Positions 56,928-64,000 of a DNA stretch of 64,000 nucleotides are shown here, one piece after another. Every line of letters starts with the position of its first letter. Positions within the stretch are counted from its first letter, which is position 1. A program made the translations under genes and the position numbers. Origin of the DNA: Edaphochlamys debaryana. Its lineage: Eukaryota > Chlorophyta > Chlorophyceae > Chlamydomonadales. Under the pieces are notes generated by a model that worked only from the letters and a program-made list of their open reading frames with translations, ran no database searches and had not been told where the DNA came from. The stretch lies in the NCBI GenBank assembly GCA_016858145.1, contig JAEHOE010000018.1, positions 62,001 through 126,000 of the forward strand, in the 5' to 3' direction.

Positions 56928-57323
56928 CCTCGGAGGACCTCCTCAACGTGGTCACCGGCGCTCGAGCAGTATGGACTTCTTCAGCTTACTTCTTACGCCG
57001 TCACATCAGACTCGAGCAGCAGCCCGCGCTGCCGCGCCCTCAAACCGTGGGAAGGCAATGCTGCACGCGAGTCGAGCTGTCGTGCGCTCTGTCTACCAAC
57101 TGAGCCAGCTCTATCCTTGTTTGCTGGATGCGGGAGCGTGCAGGCTGCAGGGACCGTCTGCGGGCAGCAAGCAAGGTTCGGAGTGCAGACAGCTCTGGAT
57201 CGCGGCCGTACAATACCCGCAAACTCACTCGCGCGCGCTCTGGAACATATCCACGTCTTCGCTACAATCAAGCACGACAAAGCTTTGCCACTCTAGCACA
57301 ACACGCAGGACGCAGTGCGGCCA
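56928..57323. promoter_or_regulatory. Divergent promoter region containing a tRNA-like segment
   Basis: Separates the minus-strand unknown gene (start 56927) from the plus-strand gene starting at 57324. On the minus strand, TGGCTCAGTTGG at 57107-57096 matches the tRNA A-box/D-arm consensus and is followed by GTAGA. No matching acceptor stem or good B box was found, so this is a tRNA-derived relic or chance match rather than a tRNA gene. Confidence 0.4.
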
Positions 57324-59148
57324 ATGCGCACTGCATCTCTCGAAGCTCGCCAGCCCTGTCCACGGAGCGACGACAAAGCTTGCCGGGAGCTCGTAGAGCG
57401 TGTGACGCGCGGGGTGCAGGAGGTGCTGAAAGCGGTCTCGTCGCCGGCAGCCCCGCGCGTCGGGTTCCGGGTGGGCACGCCTTCCCAGCCCCAGGCACCC
57501 CAGCACCTGCACCTCGCCTGGTGCTTCCCAACCGCTACCCGAAGGGGCACACAACAGGGAGCCAAGGATGACGGGTTGCTGCTGAGGCACAAGAGGCGTA
57601 CTGGTGAGCCACAACGTTATGACCGTGTCGATTCCCACCTCACCCCCCGCAACGCGCGTGCCCTTTAACACTTTAAGCCCCGTTCACCACGCTGCATCCC
57701 CCATCACCCTGACTCCTCGCAGAATTTGAGACAGCAGCCAGTGTCAGAGCCAACACCCGGCGTCCGCTGAACGCGTTGGAACGTGCGAGCTTCACGGTGA
57801 GGAGGAGGGTCTACTTCGAGGAAGAGCCCCCGGGGCACGGGGTTGTCCGCATGACTGCACAGTGCACACAGCTGCACTCCGTTGCGTCTCCCTGACGCCC
57901 GTACCTACACCTCGCGCTCCCGCCTTGCGCAGGCGTCAGTAGCGGCTCCTCGGTATCGGCTGCGGGCGGATGCGGAGGGCGGGCGGGGCGTGGGGTGCAG
58001 CGGCTCCGCTGAGGCCAGCGCGGCACTAAAGCCAGGTGGAGGCGGTCGCAGCTGTGCTGATGCCAACCCCACGGACGTCACGCATACTGCCTCCCTGCTA
58101 CCGGTGCCTCCCTGCTTCCTCGGACCGAGTGCTTCTCTGCCCTTGACCGTGTGCAGCCGTGTGGTTGTCCGGAGTGCTCGGCGCGGGCAGCGGCGGCGGC
58201 TGGCCGCTGTGGGGCGTGGCGCTGCACTCGCAGCCCGGGAGTCGCCTGGCGCTGCAGGGCAGGTGGGCAGCCGGTGGCGGTACTACGGAGGGGTTTCATG
58301 TGTCGAGCGAGGCCGCCGGGGGATGCCGAGAGGACGCCCAGTTCGAGCGCAGTGAGCCGAACTATTTCAACAGCAGCCACCCAGGGCGAGGGCAGTGGAG
58401 GCAGCAAGCGAGGTTAGGTACCTCATTGACAGCCCTCCTCTCACCACTCCGCGCAGGTTCCTCAGCGACACGTCCGCCTGCCAGCAGCTGCTCCTGCAGG
58501 TGGGGAGGCTGGGCTGGGTCGGGCTGGCCTAGCGTGAAACCGGCATGGCTATTATGTGGCTATTTCTTACCGCCCGACTGGACCGAGTGGTAGCTTCCCC
58601 ACCGCGCCCCGTCCATCTGCCCCCGTGTGGTACCCCGCCAGGCGGACGTGCGCGTGCGGTCCCGCGGGCGGCTGGTGGGGCACCTGGCTCTGGCCCAGGA
58701 GGAGGGCGCCCGGGAGGTGGGGGTGGAGGTGGGATGCAGGTGAGCCTAGGGGGCGCGGGGACGGGGTACAAGGCAGGTGCTGGGCACGGGGTGCTGGTGG
58801 AGGGATGGGCTGGCACGCAGGGAGAAAGGTGCTGCACACGGCGAGTCGGCGGCTTGTGCCCGGCAACCGCAAATGGTCTCCGCAAGTGCTGCCCCGCTGT
58901 TGTCTGGCCATCGCTTGCGGGCGTGCAGGTTCGCGGTGCGGAGGCGGGCGGCGGAGCGGGGTGTGGCTGGCGGCGCCGCGCTGCTCCAGGAGGCCCTACC
59001 GGGGCTGGGGGCCGCAGCGGCGGGCAATGGCGGCGGCGGAACCGTGGGCGGGGAGCAGGGCAGCATCGGGGCTGTGCTGCGGGTGCCCAGGGCGGAGCAG
59101 GCGCCCAGCGTAATGCTGCAGTGGAGCGTGCAGGCGGGGATGGCGTAG
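57324..59148 (+). CDS. Protein of unknown function, beta-strand-rich C-terminal half
   Basis: Not recognised. Exons: 57324-57603, 57723 to about 57841 or 57880 (donor unclear; two GTTG sites keep phase), 57933-58035, 58157-58262, 58457-58499, 58642-58739 and 58929-59148. All other joints close in phase. The N-terminus includes CRELVERVTRGVQEVLKAV. Further on, ERASFTVRRRVYFEEEPPG, APRYRLRADAEGG, VWLSGVLGAGSGGGWPLWG, SRLALQGRFLSDTSACQQLL and ADVRVRSRGRLVGHLALAQ alternate polar and hydrophobic residues, as amphipathic strands do. This suggests a beta-barrel or lipid-transfer-like fold, but that is inference. The start ATG is the first in the open frame. It faces the 56.9 kb gene head to head. 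Confidence 0.55.
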
Positions 59149-59833
59149 GGCGGCACGTGCAGCTCGCTCTTGGCAGCCTGGCGGGATGGTGCGCTGTTGG
59201 GGAGCATGCCCGTCCGTGGACCAACGGATGACAGTGACGCTTGCATGGGCCTAGGTGTGGATAACGTTGAGTATCGTGCGGCCTTCAAAGAGTGGAGATG
59301 GACGCAGTGCGGGGCGCTTATGCTTCAGGGCGTCTGCAAGGGGGTCTGGTGGCGTGGCGGCGCCGCCAGATGCAGGGGCTGACGGGACGGCGCAAGTTGG
59401 TCCCGGTGTGGCTGGGCATGAGATGGTGCGAGGACGCAGAGTCTGGGCGAGGCTGGGCTTGCAGCGCGCCGAAATGGTGCAAGGACGAAGAGTGTGGCCC
59501 ACGTTGGAACGATTGTCGTGTTGACTGTTGTTGCACGACAACAACAATCCGCGTTTCAACCAACCAGCAACCCAAGTCCCCAGGCAGCGGCAGCCTCCAG
59601 GCATCGACCGCCGACTCAGTTCCGCATCGCATGCCCAGCGGCATTCCGAGCCTGGCGCTTCACTGCACCGTGCCGCCCTCCCGCACCTCCATGCGTCAGG
59701 TCTACCTGATACCCAGTCACCCACGTTGCCCCAGTCAGCCTCGCGGCCTTCCGTTCACGCACGGGCCACGAGCCCAGCACGCTGGACTCCGCCATCCGGC
59801 CCGTCGGCCCGCACGACCCTGCCGCCCGGGGCC
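59149..59833. other. 3' spacer between convergent genes, with a hairpin
   Basis: Lies between the stops of the plus-strand unknown gene and the minus-strand ankyrin gene. It contains a diverged direct repeat (ATGGTGCGAGGACGCAGAG near 59422 and a similar stretch near 59474). It also holds a perfect 8-bp-stem hairpin, TGTTGTTG-CACGA-CAACAACA, at 59526-59546. Confidence 0.6.
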
Positions 59834-62212
59834 CTAGGCGCTGGCGGCAATCTCCTCCGCCACCTCCGGGAAGCCGCCCTCCCGGGCCCAGTCCTCGGCA
59901 GTCTTCCCGTCCTGCGGAGGGAAGAGTCAGCAGCGGCGGCCTCAGCAGGAGAGCCCCAGCGCTACCCCGCTATGAACCACAGAATGTTCGCCATGCAGGT
60001 GCAGGGAACTCGGCCCAGGCCCAGGACGCCGGCATTACGCATGGAGGCCCGCCGCAACGCAGCGGGCGCAGGGGCCCAGCCAGCGGCACGTCAAGGCGGC
60101 AGATTGCAGGGAGACCAGCTTGACTAGGACTGGGGGTACGTACCCGGTCGCGCGCGGCCGTGTTGGCCCCGGCCTTGAGCAGCACCCGCACCGTCCTGCC
60201 CTGGCCCATGCCCGCCGCGGCGTGCAAGGGGGTGATGCCCTCCTGGGGGGTGGGGGTGGGGGGCGGGCAGCGCGAGCGGGAACAGCAGCGCGGCGTTCGG
60301 TAATGGTTTCGCCGTGATGACTTTGCCAGCACAGTTCGCATCCGCCCCCCTCCTCCCTCCTAAGCGCTGAGCGGAGCCTACCGGAGTGGCCGCGTTGATG
60401 TCAGAGCCAACCTGAGCAAGGTGGAGAGGAGGGTTCAGCACTTGGCACGGCCTGGGCGTGGGCCTGGGGCGAAACGCAACTAGCGTAGTGTGGACAGCAC
60501 CGCGCGATCAGTACGACGTGACACGTTATCTGCACGGCGCGATCACGCACCTTGATCAGGTCCTTGACCGTCAGCGCATGGCCCTGGCCTGCCGCCAGGT
60601 GCAGAGCGGTGTAGCCGTCCTGAGGCGATGAAAGGCGGATCAGAGATATAAGGCGCATGACCCCCGGCGCATGACTCATGCCCTCATGCGTCATCAAAAC
60701 GTGGATAAACCGGCCTGGTCTCCAGCCATGGGCACGGCGGGCCCTGGCGCCCTCCATATTGGGATTGGCCGTGCCTGAGCCGCACTGCCCTGTGCCCAGC
60801 CCGCTCGGCCCTCGTGGGTCCCACGCGCCTGCATGGTGGCCGTGTAGCTCGCCCCCGCCTCCAGCAGCCTCGACGCCACCTTCATGTGACCGTTCCGGGC
60901 GGCCAGGTGGAGCGGCCTGGCGCTATCCTGCAGGGATTAATGCGAGGAATACAGTTGGTTTGGGGGAATTTCAACAGTTCAGAGGAGGAGAAGCGTCGAA
61001 ATCAAGGAAGAGGGTCCCACTCGCGGCAGTCGCATGCGGGGGCTGTGTGAGCGGCACGTCTGCGCGCGGCGCCACGTGCACCCCACCTTCCGGGCCGCCT
61101 CCTTGTTTGCGCCGGCGTCCAGGAGCACCTTGAGCGCGTTCCACTGCCCCCGCTCGGCCGTGCGGTGGAGCGGAGTGGCCCCGGCCTGCATAGGGAGACA
61201 CAAGGAGCGTGGGGAGAGGCGGCGAGGGCGGGATGCGTAGAGGGCGTGGGTGCGTCCCTGAGGCTACTGGCCGTGTTAACCCCCTCCCGCACAATGCCCT
61301 CCTCCAAGCAGCGCAGACGAGCCAGAGGGTTGCTTGCAAGGTGGACGAGCGCCGCCTAGACGGTGGTTTGCTCCTCCTGCGCCGCGGCAGCCGCCTTACT
61401 TGACCGCCCGTCCCCGCCCCGCCCCCCACCTGGTCCACCGCCTCCTTGTTCGCCCCCGCCGCCAGCAGCACGGTGACCGACCGCGAATAGCCCTTCCCCG
61501 CCGCCAGATGCAGGGCCGTGGTGCCCGTCTGGACGTGGGTGGGGTCAAGGGACGCTGCGTAGGTGGCCAGCGGGCATGGCCCCCAGTGGTGCAGCCGTCT
61601 TCCTTGGGCACACTCCCAGGCCATTTCACAACCCATCACCCAGACCCTTACAACCTACAACCCTGCGCGCGGCCCTGTACCAGGCCCCTTGACCACGCAA
61701 CACGAGGCCATGTGACCGCATCTTCGTGGCGCCGTACCGTGGTCGCTGCGTCCCTGGGGGCGCCCTCCGCCAGCAGCGCCCTGACGCGCTCGGGGTCGTC
61801 GGCCTCTACGGCCAGGTGGAGGGGGGTCATGCCCTCCTGCGGGCGGGTGGCAGGGGTTGGCAGGGGGTAAGGGCCGTGGCCGCGGGTGAGGCAAGGAGGG
61901 GTAGGTAGGAGGGCGCAGATGGGGCGAGGGCAGGTCAGGGGAGGGCAGGTAAGGGCCGAGGTTGCGGGGGCGGGGCGTGGGGGGGCTCTGACTTCACCTC
62001 ACCACGGCAGCGGCGCCACTGGTGGCCGACGCAGCCGTCCGGCACACGCGCTCCGCGATCGCGGGTTGCCATGCTCTGTTGCTGCTTAGGGTGCTTCCTC
62101 TAGGCACCGAGATCGCAACTGCGACGGCTCGCGTGTGGACGTGCGGGCGAATGCTGCAGCGCATTGCCGCGACACCGCGTGTCACGGCCCGGAGGCTCGT
62201 TGCGCTTTGCAT
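59834..62212 (-). CDS. Ankyrin-repeat protein, seven repeats
   Basis: Probable protein-interaction scaffold; partner unknown. Minus-strand exons: 62212-62003, 61836-61738, 61528-61430, 61185-61087, 60927-60829, 60619-60551, 60411-60382, 60242-60144 and 59911-59834, all phase 0, giving 293 aa. After a 70-residue Arg/Ser/Ala-rich N-terminus (MQSATSLRAVTRG, possibly a targeting peptide) come ankyrin units EGMTPLHLAVEADD, TGTTALHLAAGKGY, AGATPLHRTAERGQ, DSARPLHLAARNGH, DGYTALHLAAGQGH and EGITPLHAAAGMGQ. The final unit is the partial cap DGKTAEDWAREGGF. Each full repeat is one 99-nt exon, except that the fifth is split 69+30. The exon ending at 60829 appears to use a GC donor (CAG/GCGCGT). The first exon is the least certain. 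Confidence 0.87.
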
Positions 62213-62710
62213 GTTTGCTCTTGGGTATGCTTTTGTGAGCAGTGCAATTTGTGCGCTGTCGCGTAGCACCGCCGAAGTCGACACGGCACGCGCCTTCCGC
62301 CCTTCCCCGCCATCCCGCGTGCTTTCCCCACCCCCATTGCCCCGACCCCGTCGCGTCGTTCTTCACATCTGACCATTGACATTTGAGTGCTTTAAAAAGG
62401 CTGAACGCCCTCAGCCCCTGATGCTAGGCAAGCCATGCCGCGGATACCAGAGCCTGCGAGCCTGATGCTAGGCAAGCTCACTAGGCGGGCACAACAAAGG
62501 GCGGAACGGGTCTCACACCGCGTTACAGTCTCAAGGCCGTTCGTCGGTACGACGGTACCCCAGGGGCCCAACCCAACTACAACTGATGCTCGGGATCCCC
62601 ACTCCCCTTGGCCACGAGAGCTCCGTGCTGCCCGTCGGGAGTCTCAGCGGCCGCGGGCTGCCAACACAACCCCTAGCGCCGGCTCCCTGGGTGCCAGGTC
62701 AGCGCGAGCC
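62213..62710. other. Spacer; upstream of the ankyrin gene and 3' of the AAA+ gene
   Basis: No gene is recognised. It holds the ankyrin promoter on the left and the 3' UTR of the AAA+ ATPase gene on the right. Confidence 0.5.
62523..62527 (-). promoter_or_regulatory. TGTAA polyadenylation signal of the AAA+ gene
   Basis: Minus-strand TGTAA (forward TTACA) about 185 nt beyond the stop at 62711. Confidence 0.5.
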
Positions 62711-64000
62711 TTAGTCGTCCTCGAGGTCAATGGCGTTCTGGATCTGCGAGCACGGGCGGCACGGTGCTCGCTCAGGGCGTGGGCCGACAGCAGTGCGCAG
62801 CGGTCACGTGCCCGCACCCAGTGCACTGCACGTTCCGGCCCGTATATATACATTGTACCCCCACTTTGTTTCTTGCCTGGTTGCCAGCCTCAGCGGTGAA
62901 GCCGTGCTGGTCGAAGACGAAGCGGTCCTTGAGCAGCTGGGCCACCAGCCTGTCAACATGGGACGGGGACTTGTCGCGCAGCTTGTAGCGGATGAAGCTC
63001 TCGACCTGCGCGCGGGTGAAGACGGCAGCGGCGGTTGCGGTCCTTGCGGTCCTTCCCGAACACGGGCACGCTTGCAGGAAGGTGGAGCGCGCGGATGCCT
63101 GCTGAACTGGCGGCTCACGGCTACGCACCCCGTCCCGGTGGAAGGGCGTGAAGCCCAGGAAGCGGTCAATCTTGCCCATGAGGTTGCCCAGGACTCCGCC
63201 GCACTGGGCCCGGCCGCCCAGCTCCTGGGTAACGGTCTGCTTGAGGTCCGCGTGCAGCCTGTTGGAGACCAAGCGGTCACACATCTGCGAGGGGGCCAAG
63301 GGTGGAGCTCACAGCGTTCGGCAACAGTGATGAGGCAGAGGCTTGGTGCACGCGACGGCGGGGATATGGCGGGGTGGCTGGCAAGTTGGGAGGGGGCCAA
63401 AAGCTGCCGCCGGTAGGGTAGCGTGGGGTTGCAATGAGCGAGGGAGGAGCTTGTGCACCAGGCAACCCACCGCCTGGCTGCCGCTGACGCCTGGCGTGAC
63501 GACCCTCCTGCCGTACTCTTCCACCAGGTCGGACCCAGCGTTGGAGGTGAAGATAATGATGGCCCTGCACAGGACAGGCGTGGAGGGCGGGACGAGGCAG
63601 ATGTGTTCCAGGCTTGGCACATGCCCCCAGATCCTGGTGGTCCTCACCAGCGGCAACCCGACCCGTACTGCTGAATTTCTCTGAAATCCCAATCCTTGCT
63701 TATTCGCAACCAGGCCTGGCGCCCACCTCTCCAGCCCGCGTCGCAGGCTTGAGTCCGCCACCACGGATGTGTCGAGCAGGGCCCTCAGGTACGTCCTCAT
63801 CCTGCAGTCGAACTTATCGAAGTCATCGATCAAGATGTACGGGTTGGTCGAGCGCAGCACGTGGGCCGACACGTGTGACTCCAGGCGTTCGTAGCTCTCA
63901 AAGTCACCGCGAGTCAGGAACTGCGTGGCAGAGGTGTGCGTTGCGGGCTTAAGAAACGGGGTGGGCAGCAGGCATGGGCCAAACAACAGCAGTGTCGGGG
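62711..64000 (-). CDS. AAA+ ATPase, torsin/ClpB-like, C-terminal part only
   Basis: The gene continues beyond the right edge, so the N-terminus and Walker A are missing. Visible minus-strand exons, in phase: 63920-63727, 63564-63471, 63284-63129, 63005 to 62865 (or 62889 with a GC donor) and 62743-62711. FESYERLESHVSAHVL leads to a Walker B-like strand YILIDDFDKFD, then RTYLRALLDTS. The sensor-1 region AIIIFTSNAGSDLVEEYGRR has the expected Asn. LGNLMGKIDRFLGFTPFHRDG resembles the arginine-finger/post-sensor segment of Clp-type ATPases, and VESFIRYKLRDKS begins the small domain. The tail is IQNAIDLEDD. The usual Walker B DE is DD here. Torsin or Clp/HSP100-like membership is likely; the exact subfamily is open. 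Confidence 0.72.

Noticed and set aside
57060..57125. Functional tRNA gene
   Set aside because: The D-arm matches, but no 7-bp acceptor stem, no 5-bp anticodon stem with a 7-nt loop and no GGTTCGA T-arm can be drawn.
1..64000. CRISPR array, bacterial operon, phage or virus-derived system
   Set aside because: No regularly spaced repeats, no polycistronic layout and no viral structural or replication genes were seen; every recognised gene is a spliced eukaryotic nuclear gene.

Overview
The window is nuclear DNA from a volvocalean green alga, most likely Chlamydomonas or a close relative. The signs are very high GC, dense short introns with GTGAG/GTGCG/GTGGG donors, long Ala/Pro/Gly tracts, plastid transit peptides, a plant-type chlorophyll gene, and TGTAA polyadenylation motifs after many stop codons. 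Exon models below were built by hand from splice sites and reading phase. Phases close in all full models except the first gene, which has two frame breaks, and the 57.3-59.1 kb gene, where one donor is unsettled.

Layout. 1.1-4.9 kb (+) holds a MYND-finger protein whose finger is broken by a 25-bp tandem duplication. 5.1-5.9 kb is a stray copy of the promoter and transit-peptide region of the neighbouring geranylgeranyl reductase gene CHLP (7.0-9.2 kb, -). 10.8-14.7 kb (+) encodes a PRMT-like methyltransferase lacking the double-E catalytic glutamates. 15.5-19.8 kb (+) encodes a METTL14/MTB-type m6A subunit. 20.3-23.0 kb (+) encodes an alpha/beta hydrolase. Its last exon, 3' region and the 5' end of the next gene are tandemly duplicated (about 1.3 kb per copy), which creates a chimeric ORF before the complete unknown gene at 25.3-26.7 kb.

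27.4-29.5 kb (+) is a cytochrome bc1 assembly chaperone (UQCC1/CBP3). 31.4-33.1 kb (-) is plastid ribosomal protein L18, head to head with a class I/II aminotransferase (33.4-37.3 kb, +) that has a 7-nt microexon next to the PLP lysine and a 40-G tract. 39.0-44.7 kb (+) encodes a very large bZIP factor. 46.9-52.0 kb (+) encodes a MATE transporter with a long N-terminus and an acidic tail. 52.6-56.9 kb (-) encodes a 1238-aa protein of unknown family with Cys-rich zinc-ribbon-like modules. 57.3-59.1 kb (+) is a gene of unknown function. 59.8-62.2 kb (-) is a seven-repeat ankyrin protein with one repeat per 99-nt exon unit. 62.7-64.0 kb (-) is the 3' part of an AAA+ ATPase gene that runs off the window.

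The genes do not form one pathway; this is ordinary eukaryotic neighbourhood. What stands out is structural: repeated local duplications across exon-intron junctions, two chimeric ORFs made by partial gene duplication, and several probable GC-AG introns.
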